Part shown: one piece after another, positions 27,685 to 36,938 of the stretch
How positions within the stretch are numbered: the stretch's first letter is position 1
Layout: every line of letters begins with the position of its first letter
Assembly: GCF_000970025.1 (NCBI RefSeq)
Contig: NZ_CP009528.1
Location: 2,281,168-2,345,167, forward strand
Length of the DNA stretch: 64,000 nt
Source: Methanosarcina barkeri MS
GTDB taxonomy: Archaea; Halobacteriota; Methanosarcinia; Methanosarcinales; Methanosarcinaceae
Direction: 5' to 3'
Made by a program: the position numbers and the translations under genes
The notes under the pieces: generated by a model
The model's input: only the letters and a program-made list of their open reading frames with translations
Told to the model about the DNA's origin: nothing
Databases searched by the model: none

Positions 27685-28437
27685 ATGGGATTATTCAAAA
27701 GGATGGAGACAGTATTAAAATCGAAGATGAATACAGTTCTTAACAAGGTGGAAGACCCACGGGAAACGCTGGACTATTCCTATGAGAGGCAGCTCGAACT
27801 TCTCCAGAACGTGAAGAGAGGAGTTGCGGAAGTTACAAGCTCAAAAAAGCGCCTTGAGCTCCAGCGTGTAAAACTGGTTCAAAATATAGACAAGCTTGAA
27901 GGGCAGGCAAGAGATGCAGTTGCCGCTGGTAGGGAGGATCTTGCAAGGCTGGCACTTGAGAGAAAAGCAGCCCTTGCGCAACAGATCGAAGGAATCGACA
28001 GGGAAATTGCAGATCTTGAGAAGCAGCAAGAAAAATTGATAGCTTCGGAAAAGCGCCTTTCAACGAAAGTGGAGATTTTCAGGACCCGGAAAGAGTCGAT
28101 TAAAGCCCAGTACTCAGCTGCTGAGGCCCAGGTAAAAATAAACGAATCTGTTACCGGCATCGGTGAAGAAATGGCAGATGTAGGCCTTGCACTCGAAAGG
28201 GCAGAAAATAAAACCGAAGAAATGAAAGCGCGGGCTGAGGCAATTGACGAGCTTATGGAAGCTGGTACACTCGAAGATCTTACAGGCAGCAGGGACGAAA
28301 TTGATAGGGAACTTTCAAAAATCAGTGCCCAGAGTAACGTAGAATCCGAACTTGCCAGGCTTAAGGCCGAATCCGGAAAAGGGCCTGAAAAAGCGAAAAC
28401 CGTGGAAGAAGGTACGGAAGAACGAAAGGGGGTCTGA
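27685..28437 (+). CDS. pspA: PspA/IM30/Vipp1 membrane-stress protein
   Basis: 250 residues, almost wholly helical and coiled-coil. N-terminal amphipathic helix MGLFKRMETVLKSKMNTVLNK, then EDPRETLDYSYERQLELL, the usual PspA/IM30 start, and long heptad-rich helices to about residue 225. Expected to bind stressed membrane and oligomerise as an ESCRT-III-like scaffold. GGGG lies before the ATG. The stop is 2 bp before the start of pspAA, so translation is coupled. Confidence 0.93.
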   Translation: MGLFKRMETVLKSKMNTVLNKVEDPRETLDYSYERQLELLQNVKRGVAEVTSSKKRLELQRVKLVQNIDKLEGQARDAVAAGREDLARLALERKAALAQQIEGIDREIADLEKQQEKLIASEKRLSTKVEIFRTRKESIKAQYSAAEAQVKINESVTGIGEEMADVGLALERAENKTEEMKARAEAIDELMEAGTLEDLTGSRDEIDRELSKISAQSNVESELARLKAESGKGPEKAKTVEEGTEERKGV

Positions 28438-28439
28438 AG

Positions 28440-28718
28440 TTGATAATCAGGATTATGGGTGAAGGCCAGTACAGGGCACCTGAAGCTCTCTGTGACGAAC
28501 TGAACCAGATTGATAATCGGATCGTGGTTCTTGTTGAGGAAGGAAAAGTCGAGGAGTTCCGAAGCGAACTTGCCAGATTGATCTCCAAAATAAAGGAAAA
28601 AGGGGAGCCTATTGAAGCGGAAGAGCTTCTGAAATCCGACATTATCGTACCCCCTGAGGACCTGAGCCTTGAAGAAGCAAAAGACGTGTTTAAAGGTGCA
28701 GGAATTTTTGAGGATTGA
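28440..28718 (+). CDS. pspAA: PspA-associated protein PspAA
   Basis: 92 residues, starting with TTG at 28440, 2 bp after the pspA stop; AGGGGGTC lies 5-6 bp upstream. It reads MIIRIMGEGQYRAPEALCDELNQIDNRIV and ends in PPEDLSLEEAKDVFKGAGI, matching the small PspAA domain that pairs with PspA in archaea and actinobacteria. Function is presumed regulation or partnering of PspA. Confidence 0.88.
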   Translation: MIIRIMGEGQYRAPEALCDELNQIDNRIVVLVEEGKVEEFRSELARLISKIKEKGEPIEAEELLKSDIIVPPEDLSLEEAKDVFKGAGIFED

Positions 28719-28734
28719 GGCTGTAACCTAAGAA

Positions 28735-28935
28735 CAAGTCCTAAAACAAATCTATGAACAAGTTTTAAAACAAATCTATGAACAAATCTATGAACAAGTT
28801 TTAAAACAAATCTATGAACAAATCTATGAACAAGTTTTAAAACAAATCTATGAACAAATCTAAGAACAAGTTCTAAAACAAATCTATGAACAAATCTAAG
28901 AACAAGTTCTAAAACAAATCTAAGAAGAAATCTAA
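28735..28935. repeat. Tandem AT-rich repeat after pspAA
   Basis: Alternating units CTATGAACAAAT and CTATGAACAAGTTTTAAAACAAAT (12 and 24 bp) form a compound array of about 200 bp directly behind the psp operon. Translated on the minus strand it is open but gives only a low-complexity repeat, so I do not call a gene. Confidence 0.85.
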
Positions 28936-28990
28936 AAAAATAACTTTCCGGCACCGAAAATAAGAGATAGCAGGCCTCTAAGGCCTGCGT

Positions 28991-29440
28991 TCACCGAATA
29001 ACCATTACTGGAACCGTTGAATGCCTTAAGACCTTTTCTGCAACACTACCAATCAGGAATTTTTTGATGCCTGTCAGACCCTGTGTACCCATTATTATAA
29101 GGTCAATATTGTTTTCCTGGGCATATTCAAGGATCTTATCAGCAGGAATGCCTTTCAGGAAAGTAGGCTTAACTTCAAGCCCGGCTTCTTTTCCCAGTTT
29201 TTCGACATAGTTAATTGCAGCTCTCCCCTTATTCGTAAGATATTCTTCCAGTCCTTCGCTCCAGCTCTTAACCGTCCGCGTAGTTACTGCATGCTGAGTC
29301 GAAATTACATAAAGAGCGTCTACTTCAGCATCTGCAGCCTTTGCGAGATTAATTCCATAAGAAGCTGCTCTTTCTGCATTCTCCGAGCCGTCAGTTGCAA
29401 TCAAAATTCTTTTGAAATGACTTCCTTCCATACTATCCAC
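28991..29440 (-). CDS. Universal stress protein, UspA family
   Basis: 149 residues, single Usp domain. N-terminal strand RILIATDGSENAERAASYG and C-terminal ATP-binding motif GTQGLTGIKKFLIGSVAEKVLRH (G-x2-G-x9-G-S) indicate the nucleotide-binding subgroup. Start is ATG 29440 or the second ATG four codons later. Placed convergent to the psp operon. Confidence 0.93.
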   Translation of the reverse strand: MDSMEGSHFKRILIATDGSENAERAASYGINLAKAADAEVDALYVISTQHAVTTRTVKSWSEGLEEYLTNKGRAAINYVEKLGKEAGLEVKPTFLKGIPADKILEYAQENNIDLIIMGTQGLTGIKKFLIGSVAEKVLRHSTVPVMVIR

Positions 29441-29576
29441 CCCCTTTTTGATACTATAAAGACATATTTTCTATTCTTGCTTTAAAATTCATAGGCAGTG
29501 TGACGAAAGTTCTGTAAAATATGATTGACTCTATATCTTTTTTCTTCACCACAAAAAAATAGGATGTAGAGTCAAT

Positions 29577-29790
29577 GGTTAATCTATTCTCATTCATAAA
29601 AGATTATCTTGTCGATCAGGAAGACAAAATTCGCCAGTTAATTACCTGATTTTAAATTTTGTCATGGAGAAGGAAGCCTTCCTCCAATCTCGTGCATAAC
29701 GTTATGAGCGTACTGATTAGCGGAAAGCCAGTAGAAACGACTACAAACACCGAACTCTCCTTACCAAATATGGAGAACTTGAATTTTTAA
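29577..29790 (+). pseudogene. IS256-like transposase, N-terminal relic
   Basis: MVNLFSFIKDYLVDQEDKIR starts at 29577, hits a stop, and continues in pieces as NFVMEKEAFLQS, RYERTD, RKASRNDYKHRTLLTKYGELE, the conserved start of Mutator-type transposases. At least three stops and a frame change. The C-terminal half of the same kind of protein follows in the opposite orientation. Confidence 0.65.
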
Positions 29791-30300
29791 AGCTTCAGTT
29801 CCATTAAAGCTTCAGTTCCGTGAATTTCCTTTTGAAACTCAAGTATTTGAAAAGTATTACGAGGTTGAAAAGTCCATATTCTTTTTATTTCCTTGTTAGT
29901 TCTCTCCATTATATTTGGTGTCCTTATTCTTTTCCAATGACTCTGTGGAAACTGCATATAGTTCATTACATCATACTGAAAATGTTCAAGAGTATCAGCT
30001 GTACTTTTATATCTCATATTATCCAGTTCCCTTATCAAGTCCTGTAACTTCTGACGATCTACCAACGCTTCTTTTATTTTCTCTGATACTTCTTTGTGCT
30101 TCTTTTTTGGAACCTTTTTTGGAGCTTGTCTTATCAGATGAACGTGACACATCTGCCAACCTGATCCAATAAAGGATTCTCTAACTGCTTTTTGTATTCC
30201 TTTATGACCATCAGAAACAACTAACTTGACGCCTCTTAATCCTCTCTCTTTAAGGTCTTCGAATAGACCTTGCCAGAAAAAACAGATATAATCAGTACAA
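29787..30300 (-). pseudogene. IS256-like transposase, C-terminal relic in inverted orientation
   Basis: From about 30300 leftwards: FWQGLFEDLKERGLRGVKLVVSDGHKG (catalytic Asp in the SDGHKG block), SFIGSGWQMCHVHLIRQ (CxxH motif of the family), and RTPNIMERTNKEIKRI near the end with the conserved Glu. The open frame from Met 30152 is 121 codons but lacks the N-terminal half, which lies next to it facing the other way. Confidence 0.75.
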
Positions 30301-30605
30301 TTTGTTAAATTCCATTGAACTCTGTAGAATTTATCAACTCTTTAACTGCCGCGTTATTATTAAAATGTATTATGCCCAAAATAGGCAATAGTAATAGGCA
30401 ATAGTTAGAGATCAACTAATTTTACACACCTATTTACAGACCTGAAACGAGTAAAAATCAGTTTAAAGACTTTGAAAAACAAAATATAGGGCAAAATATT
30501 GTAGATTGGTTGTCCTTATGTTCAAATAAGTATTTAACAATATTATAGCAAATATTATATCAGATATTATAGTAAAATTTTAATAGATTTTAAAGAGGTT
30601 TTATT

Positions 30606-31847
30606 CTGGAGCTTACCTTTAAAGGCGGGTGCAGGGAAGTAGGACGTTCGGGTTTGCTGATAAATAAGGAGGTTCTGCTTGATTATGGCATAAAGACCGG
30701 GGATATCCCGGAGTATCCTCTCAACGGTATGGAACCGAAGGTTGTGCTCGTCTCACATGGGCATCTTGATCACTGCGGGGCTGTTCCAAACCTGATGTAC
30801 CAGAATCCTGAGGTTTTCATGACACCGCCGACTGCAGATCTTACTTTTCTGCTGGGAAAAGATACCCTGAAGCTTGCAGAAAGAACGCTATCAGGAGTAT
30901 CTCCTTTTGATCCCGATGACCTCCAAAAACTTGCCAATCGAACACAAAAAATCGATTATAACAAGCCTTTCAAAAGTCATGGGTACAGTATCTGCTTTTA
31001 CAACGCAGGTCATATCCCTGGAGCATCTGGAATCTTCCTTGAGTCGGAGTCTGGAGAAAGCCTGTTTTATACCGGAGATTTCAGCCTTAAAGAAACAAGG
31101 CTTGTACCCGGTGCGGCTGAGTTTCCTGAAGCTGATACTCTTATTCTTGAGAGCACATATTTTGGGGAAGAACATATCCCGCGAAAAGAGACTGAAGAGA
31201 GGTTTATCGAATCAATCCTTAGTACTCTAGATAGGGGCGGCACTGCCCTTATCCCTGCCTTTGCCATAGGCAGAACTCAGGAGATACTTATGCTGCTTGA
31301 TGCTCATGGAATTCAGGCTTATGTGGACGGCATGGGCAGGGACGTTTACAAGATCCTTAAAAAATATCCGGAATACCTTAAAAATCCCGAACTTCTTAAC
31401 CGGGCTTTCGGACGTGCTATTCCCGTAAAAGACCAGCATCGAGATTCAGTACTCAAAGAGCCTTCTGTTATTGTTACTACAGCCGGAATGCTGAACGGAG
31501 GGCCTGTACTTTACTACCTGAGCCGACTTTACAAAGACCCCAATTCCAAAGTCTTGCTCACAGGCTACCAGGTTGAAGGCACAAACGGCAGGCTTGCGCT
31601 TGAGCACAGATTTGTTGAGACCAGGGGAGATATCCTCAATCTCAAGCCCAGGGTAGAACAGTATGACTTTTCTGCACACAGTGGAGACAGTGAGCTCAAG
31701 AAGCTTGTGAAGGATTTCTGCAGAAAAGGCACTCAAAGGGTTTTTGTAATGCATGGAGATAAAACCGAAGCTTTTGCAGAGTGGATTTTAGAAGAAACCG
31801 GTGTGGAAGCTTATGCACCTGCAAATGGAGAATTATTTTCTATCTAA
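30606..31847 (+). CDS. Beta-CASP metallo-beta-lactamase ribonuclease
   Basis: 413 residues if started at CTG 30606. MBL motif 2 is H51-G-H53-L-D55-H56 in VSHGHLDHCGAVPNL, followed by NAGHIPGA and TGDF; the beta-CASP part has LIPAFAIGRTQEIL, TTAGMLNGGPVLYY and YDFSAHSGDSELK. Family members are CPSF-73/RNase J relatives acting in RNA processing. The first ordinary start codon (TTG 30654) would cut off ELTFKGGCREVGRSG, the conserved first strand. No ATG/GTG/TTG exists between the stop at 30591 and 30654, but AGAGG (30594-30598) sits 7 bp before CTG 30606. Confidence 0.92.
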   Translation: MELTFKGGCREVGRSGLLINKEVLLDYGIKTGDIPEYPLNGMEPKVVLVSHGHLDHCGAVPNLMYQNPEVFMTPPTADLTFLLGKDTLKLAERTLSGVSPFDPDDLQKLANRTQKIDYNKPFKSHGYSICFYNAGHIPGASGIFLESESGESLFYTGDFSLKETRLVPGAAEFPEADTLILESTYFGEEHIPRKETEERFIESILSTLDRGGTALIPAFAIGRTQEILMLLDAHGIQAYVDGMGRDVYKILKKYPEYLKNPELLNRAFGRAIPVKDQHRDSVLKEPSVIVTTAGMLNGGPVLYYLSRLYKDPNSKVLLTGYQVEGTNGRLALEHRFVETRGDILNLKPRVEQYDFSAHSGDSELKKLVKDFCRKGTQRVFVMHGDKTEAFAEWILEETGVEAYAPANGELFSI

Positions 31848-31918
31848 GCAAGAAAAGAAAAATAGCAGTCTTTTTAGCCTGCGAAATGCTTAAACCCGGA
31901 CGACTCTAATTAGTTTAC

Positions 31919-32464
31919 ATGATTCTCAATCCTGAATCCGAAGTGCTTAAAACACTCTCAAAGAGTATACTTCTGGCTGCACGGACTGCCCCGAAAGCCA
32001 AAGGTGTAGACGATATAGTGACTGCCCTTGTCGAAAAACCTGATATCGAAGTGCTTGCCTCGACAATGGAAAAACTGGCGGATGAAAAAGGCGCAGGCTT
32101 TGCTTTTCTAAAAAGGGATGCTGCAAATCTTCGAAATGCAGGGACTGTTGTCCTAATCGGTGTTGAAACCAGCGGGGCTGCAGGTCTGAACTGTGGAGCC
32201 TGCGGTTTTGAAACCTGCACTGAGATGCTGAACCGGAAAAAAGTAGAGGGAGATTTCAGGGGCCCGAATTGCATGCTCAAATATGTAGACCTGGGAATAG
32301 CTATAGGTGCAGCCGTTGCAAAAGCCAAGGATTTCTGCATTGACAACAGAGTGATGTACTCAATTGGTGCGGCAGCTAGAGTTTCAGGCTTGCTTGATGT
32401 AGATGTGGTTTTTGGAATTCCTCTGAGCGTAACCGGGAAAAATATCTTTTTTGATAGAAAATAA
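31919..32464 (+). CDS. DUF2148 ferredoxin-domain protein
   Basis: 181 residues. Contains the family cysteine cluster in GLNCGACGFETCTEML (C-x2-C-x4-C), plus a further Cys in GPNCMLKYVDLGIAIGAAV, which could hold an iron-sulfur cluster, and the C-terminal IGAAARVSGLLDVDVVFGIPLS block. Function unknown; a redox role is inferred. Start ATG 31919 is only 72 bp after the RNase gene. Confidence 0.85.
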   Translation: MILNPESEVLKTLSKSILLAARTAPKAKGVDDIVTALVEKPDIEVLASTMEKLADEKGAGFAFLKRDAANLRNAGTVVLIGVETSGAAGLNCGACGFETCTEMLNRKKVEGDFRGPNCMLKYVDLGIAIGAAVAKAKDFCIDNRVMYSIGAAARVSGLLDVDVVFGIPLSVTGKNIFFDRK

Positions 32465-32541
32465 GACATGTAAGAAAATAAATGGTCAATTTGTATTATT
32501 GGTATTATTATTAATATCATATTTTTATATCTTGGAAAAAG

Positions 32542-32643
32542 GGCTCTTCGTTGTTTTGTGTGGATATTTTCGTAATGTCCTCATAAAAACCAATGAATTT
32601 TCGAGTTGAAAATCATCTTATCCACAGGGAATAACGAAGAGCC
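32542..32643. mobile_element. 102-bp inverted-repeat element (MITE-like)
   Basis: Left 25 bp begins GGCTCTTCGTTGTTTTGTG and ends GGATA; the right end as reverse complement begins GGCTCTTCGTTATTCCCTG and also ends GGATA. About 4 mismatches over 25 bp. No coding content. The right edge coincides with the start of an IS1-like transposase relic, so it may be a duplicated terminus of that element. Confidence 0.7.
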
Positions 32644-33000
32644 GGAAAACGAGACCTAAAACCACAATTTTTTGACGTTGCTTGTCAGAACAAAAACTGC
32701 AAGCTTTATGGTCTTACTAACCAAGGCAATATTACTGGAAATGAAACTTACATAAATCGTGAAAAAAAACAAGAAGATATGTTTACCGCCACCACAAGTG
32801 TGGCAAAGTATTCAATGATCATACAGGTACCTTTTATCATGACCTGCATAAAGATGAGCAAACTATTGATTTAGCTCTGAGTTTGAACAAGGTTGTAAGA
32901 GATGGACTAAGGTCGCTGAATTTTATTCCTGTTAGTGTGTTAATGGATTATTTGAGATGGGTCAATGAAGAAAGAAATCGAGTGCTACGCGCTCGATTAA
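32644..33000 (+). pseudogene. IS1-like transposase N-terminal relic
   Basis: Reads QFFDVACQNKNCKLYGLTNQGNITGNETYI, then after a frame change near 32765 TRRYVYRHHKCGKVFNDHTGTFYHDLHKDEQTIDLALSL. A C-x4-C zinc knuckle and a single surviving Cys in HHKCGK correspond to the N-terminal zinc finger of Methanosarcina IS1-type transposases. The catalytic part is missing. Confidence 0.65.
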
Positions 33001-34092
33001 CTATAAATAACTTATTTCAAATTAAAATTTGAGAACTTAATAGCGAATGCTATAAAATTATTCAGTGTAATATTATTTTTTGAAAAATGTAAGTGAAAGT
33101 TATAGCTTAAGAATTTTAAAATCTGATCAATAATATAGTCTACTTTGAAAATCAGTAGATAAAAAATAAGATCAATTGGTTTTTATCATTCGGAAGCCAG
33201 TCTGATCGGAACTACTGATTTAAAACCGCAATGCTAATAGCAATTGCAATTAAAACGCAGTTTCGATACATTTAGTAATCTGTTTAATCAAAAAGCTTCT
33301 TGGTAAATATTGATAAGAAATTGGAATTAAAACAAGGCATGGAAGACTTTGTATAGTTACCTTAACGAATTTCATGAAAATAAGGTTTGTGTATATTGAA
33401 AATTTTTCAATAGTCATACTGTATGTAAATCTGGTAATTCACAAAAGATCTAATTTGTCATCAATTCTATCACTTTATACACTTTTTATTAATTACTCAT
33501 ACTAACTGTAAAAGCATTTTTGAAATCAATTATCCATATACCATCAGGATGACTTGCTTTTGACAGTTTCAGAAACTCATACTTTGTAATTAGCTTTTCT
33601 TTTAGGAAAGGGCATATAAAGTGGATTTCTTTGGAACGCATCTCCAGAATGCGCTTTTTCCATTTAGAATCCCTATAGCTGACTGTTGCTCCAACTTCCC
33701 CATTATGAACACAGCCGAGGGGTTTTAGTGTGAACCTTGCAGTTATAGAAAGAGGTTAATTAACAAAATTATGAAGTACTTACACTAAAAATTTTTAAAA
33801 AAGTTGCTGAAAGCTGAATATTTTAAAATTTAATGTTTAACGACTCAGTTTCATAATTTAGTGATGAATATATAACTAAAATCACTAGATTTTGGAACTG
33901 ATTACAATCCTTGTGATTATGCTTATAGATTGAAGGCTTCACATATCGAATATTACTTTTTATTGGAGACTGAGTTCTTTTTAAGAATTTAGATTTTCAA
34001 TCACGAAATTAAAAAATCACTAGATTTTGGAACAGAGTCTGTTTAACTTCTAATTTATAATTCTAACCTAAGAGCAGAAATTTTCATGAACC
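33001..34092. other. 1.1-kb gene-poor region with one small relic
   Basis: On the minus strand 33755-33493 is open for about 87 codons without a proper start and reads DSKWKKRILEMRSKEIHFICPFLKEKL...HPDGIWIIDFKNAF; it looks protein-like but I cannot name it. Elsewhere the string AAATCACTAGATTTTGGAAC occurs twice in direct orientation (about 33880 and 34013), each near a GACTGAGTT/GACTCAGTT string, suggesting another decayed element. Confidence 0.4.
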
Positions 34093-35160
34093 TCATGTTC
34101 TCTGCAGATAAAATGCTATTGGAAACCCTATTATTGTTGGAATCCAGAAAGAAAATACCCTGTAGCTGAGTACAACAACAACAGCAATTGAGCCAGGCAC
34201 TCCCAGGCCTGTATAGAGAGCAGCCATCGAGCTCTCTACAACACCAATTCCGCCTGGCAGGAGAAAAGCTATTTTTCCTAAGAGAATAGGGAGCCCATAT
34301 CCAACGATTAGTATCTCAAACCCTACAGGAAACCCTGCGGCTATGAAGAAGAAATAAAGGGTCAACATATCGAAACTCGTAAAAATCACAGCCCCAAGAA
34401 GCGGGCGTTGCCAACCTCCGTTGCTTAAAGTATCAAGAGCTGCAAAAATCCGGTTTACTGAAGCCTTGGTTGGAGCAGGCTTGTAGGATTTATGCAAGAG
34501 CCGGGCAAAGTAAGCCGCTATCCTGACAACAATAAGTGTGAAAGCTGTCCTGTTTTTTAATCCCCAGTTTACTGCTGCAAAGCCCAGACCAAGTAAGGTG
34601 AGGACTAGAATAAAAGCAAAAAACTGCACCGAAGAAAGGTTGTGGGTAAACAGAAGATGAAGAATTCCGGATATAGCCAGTACTGTCAAGATCATATTGT
34701 TGAAAATGGTGGGCAGGGTACTTGCAAGTCCTGCGCCTTCGGCACTAATACCATATTTCCGTACCCATTGGTAAGTCGCTGCAGCATTTCCGAAAGGACC
34801 TCCTGCCAGCATGCCTATACTTGAAGCGGCGAGCGTTATTATAGCTCCTTTTAATATTGGGATAGTATGTTTTACTCTTACTGCGATGGAATTTATAAGA
34901 TAACCCGCTCCCAGGTAACTGACACCCTGGCCAAGAGCAGCCAGTAGCACAGCCCATGGAATCATTGTCTCGATAACATGCGCGGATGCTTCAACCGAAG
35001 CAAGCTGTGGAAGAATAAGGTTAACAGCCAGCCCTATAAGGATAAGTGTTGGAACGTAGCGGCCTATTTTTAATACCATAGGTGTGGGAGATAGCAGACT
35101 TCTGTGGATATTGTTCTCACTTTTTTTCCCTGATTTACCTTCGTTCCGGCCTATAATCAT
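34093..35160 (-). CDS. Flippase-like membrane protein (UPF0104/LPG_synthase_TM)
   Basis: 355 residues with about 8 membrane helices. Belongs to the membrane domain shared by MprF and AglD-type proteins: SSIGMLAGGPFGNAAATYQW, and the C-terminal LLPGGIGVVESSMAALYTGLGVP with the typical PGG(I/L)G-x-x-E motif. No catalytic LPG-synthase domain is attached. Probably a lipid-linked intermediate flippase or polyprenyl-related transporter. GAGGA sits 8 bp before ATG 35160, so I keep that start. Confidence 0.88.
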   Translation of the reverse strand: MIIGRNEGKSGKKSENNIHRSLLSPTPMVLKIGRYVPTLILIGLAVNLILPQLASVEASAHVIETMIPWAVLLAALGQGVSYLGAGYLINSIAVRVKHTIPILKGAIITLAASSIGMLAGGPFGNAAATYQWVRKYGISAEGAGLASTLPTIFNNMILTVLAISGILHLLFTHNLSSVQFFAFILVLTLLGLGFAAVNWGLKNRTAFTLIVVRIAAYFARLLHKSYKPAPTKASVNRIFAALDTLSNGGWQRPLLGAVIFTSFDMLTLYFFFIAAGFPVGFEILIVGYGLPILLGKIAFLLPGGIGVVESSMAALYTGLGVPGSIAVVVVLSYRVFSFWIPTIIGFPIAFYLQRT

Positions 35161-35235
35161 TTAAAATCCTCTATCCAAGACATTCACATTTAAAATTTAT
35201 TCCAAGCACGATCGGACACAGTACTATAGAACACA

Positions 35236-35290
35236 TTTTATATGGCTATACTTTTTGGCAGTCTTTATATGGCTATACTTTTTGGCAGTC
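35236..35290. repeat. 25-bp tandem duplication
   Basis: TATATGGCTATACTTTTTGGCAGTC occurs twice with a 1-bp difference in spacing, in the spacer between the divergent flippase-like and DUF1294 genes. Each copy has a TATA-like string. Confidence 0.7.
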
Positions 35291-35398
35291 ACTTATTTAC
35301 AATTTATTTAATACTGTAATTATATTTATCTTTCTCAAATAAGTATTATCGAGTAACATTTCACAGCCTTTAATTATTATTAGGGAGAATTCTTTCCC

Positions 35399-35671
35399 AT
35401 GACAGAGACTGTATATCTTCTTTTTCCTATTATTTATGCTCTTATTAATGCAGCTTCATATGCCCTGTATGGAATTGATAAATTCAAGGCAAGAAAGAAT
35501 AAATGGAGAATTTCAGAACAGAGCCTGTTGCTTGCTTCTTTCTTCGGACCAATCGGTGCACTCCTCGGAATGCAGCAATTCAGGCACAAGACCCAGAAAC
35601 CGATCTTCAGATTCCTGGTGCCTACGTTTTTAGGAATTCATATCCTGTTAGTGCTCTGGATCAATCTCTAA
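35399..35671 (+). CDS. DUF1294 small membrane protein
   Basis: 90 residues. N-terminal helix, then YALYGIDKFKARKNKWRISEQSLLL, a basic DUF1294 signature, helix FFGPIGALLGMQQFRHKTQK, and C-terminal helix. Three membrane segments. Function unknown. GGGAG precedes the ATG by about 10 bp. Confidence 0.88.
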   Translation: MTETVYLLFPIIYALINAASYALYGIDKFKARKNKWRISEQSLLLASFFGPIGALLGMQQFRHKTQKPIFRFLVPTFLGIHILLVLWINL

Positions 35672-35756
35672 GACGAAGGAACTCAGCTTTAGGCTCAACA
35701 AATAACAAAAACGGTTAAACGAGTACAAGAGATAGAAAATATATCTGTGAAGGAGA

Positions 35757-35872
35757 GATAAGCTTAGAGAGAAAGTAAGCTTTAGAGAGAAGTAAGCTTT
35801 AGAGAGAAGTAAGCTTTAGAGAGAAGTAAGCTTTAGAGAGAAAGTAAGCCTTAGAAAGAAAGTAAACCTTAA
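35757..35872. repeat. 17-bp tandem repeat, about 6-7 copies
   Basis: AGAGAGAAGTAAGCTTT units, later ones degenerating to AGAAAGAAAGTAAACCTT, following the DUF1294 gene. Confidence 0.85.
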
Positions 35873-36012
35873 AATGAGTGTACAAACTAACATTATTTCT
35901 ATTTTTTTATAAAACTTTTTGATAGTATTCTTTTATAGAATATAAGGCATCACAGTTTTTATTCCTTATCCTTTATCAAATCACGCTCTGAAAACTGTTT
36001 TGAAAACTGCAA

Positions 36013-36787
36013 AATGACAGGTAAAGGCAGAAGACAGGATAAAAATTGCCATTGCGGGAGTCGGAAACTGTGCAAGTTCACTTATACAGGGAATTGAATA
36101 CTACCGACAAAAAAGGGCATGGATTCTTTCGGCCTTATGCATTGGGAACTCGGGGGCTACTTGCCGTATGAGATTGAGGTGGTAGCAGCTTTTAATATCG
36201 ACCGGAGAAAGATAGGAAAAAGATATATTAGAAGCTATATTTTCGTTTCCAAACTGCACAATGCTTTTTCTGTCCGAATATTCCTCAGACAGGGACAAAG
36301 GTAAATGCAGACCTTTTCAGGAAACGGGGAGTAAAACTGGAAAGTACTTATTAACTTAACACTGAAGAAAATACCGATTCTTAACATGCTCAACAGGAAC
36401 AGGCTTGACTCCAGGAATAAATCGAAAACCAAAGCTGTCCAATCAGTAATTGAAGCAAGACTTGATAGCAGAAATATCTACGTATGTCCGCGATTACACT
36501 CCCTGGCAGAAAGATAATGTCTGCTTCCTGGAAATGGAAGGAAAACTCTTCGGAGATGTACCCATGAAAGATGTGCCCATGAACCTGGAACTCAGGCTTT
36601 CGGTTAAGGATTCCCTAACTCGGCAGACGTGGATCGATGCAATCAGATTCTGTAAGCTAGCTCTTGACAGAAGAAAGGAAGGGGTTCTTTATTCACTCTA
36701 GGCGTATTTATGAAACATCCACCTGAACAATATCCCGATGATGAAGCATATCGTATGACTGAAGAATTCATTGCCAATAACCTGTAA
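36013..36787 (+). pseudogene. myo-Inositol-phosphate synthase relic
   Basis: Frame pieces match an archaeal inositol-3-phosphate synthase: the NAD-binding start [21 protein letters not shown], then (shifted) [33 protein letters not shown], and near the end FGDVPMKDVPMNLELRLSVKDS, CKLALDRRKEGVLYSL and FMKHPPEQYPDDEAYRMTEEFIANNL in a further frame. The middle is deleted (about 775 bp left of some 1.1 kb). It would have made L-myo-inositol-1-phosphate for archaeal inositol lipids. Confidence 0.85.
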
Positions 36788-36938
36788 TTAAGGTGCAGTT
36801 CTAGAAGAACCCCAAAAGAACCTGAATATAAAATTAGTTTGAATTTGGTTTCCCTGAAAGTTTTCAGGGAAATTCAAGGCTTGAGAGAGCCAGATGAATT
36901 GATTTGGAGATACATTTATTTGGACTTTGGAGATGCAC

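Noticed and set aside
28361-28954. 197-codon minus-strand frame over pspAA and its repeat
   Set aside because: Antisense of pspA/pspAA plus translated tandem repeat (LVHRFVHRFVLK units); not a gene.
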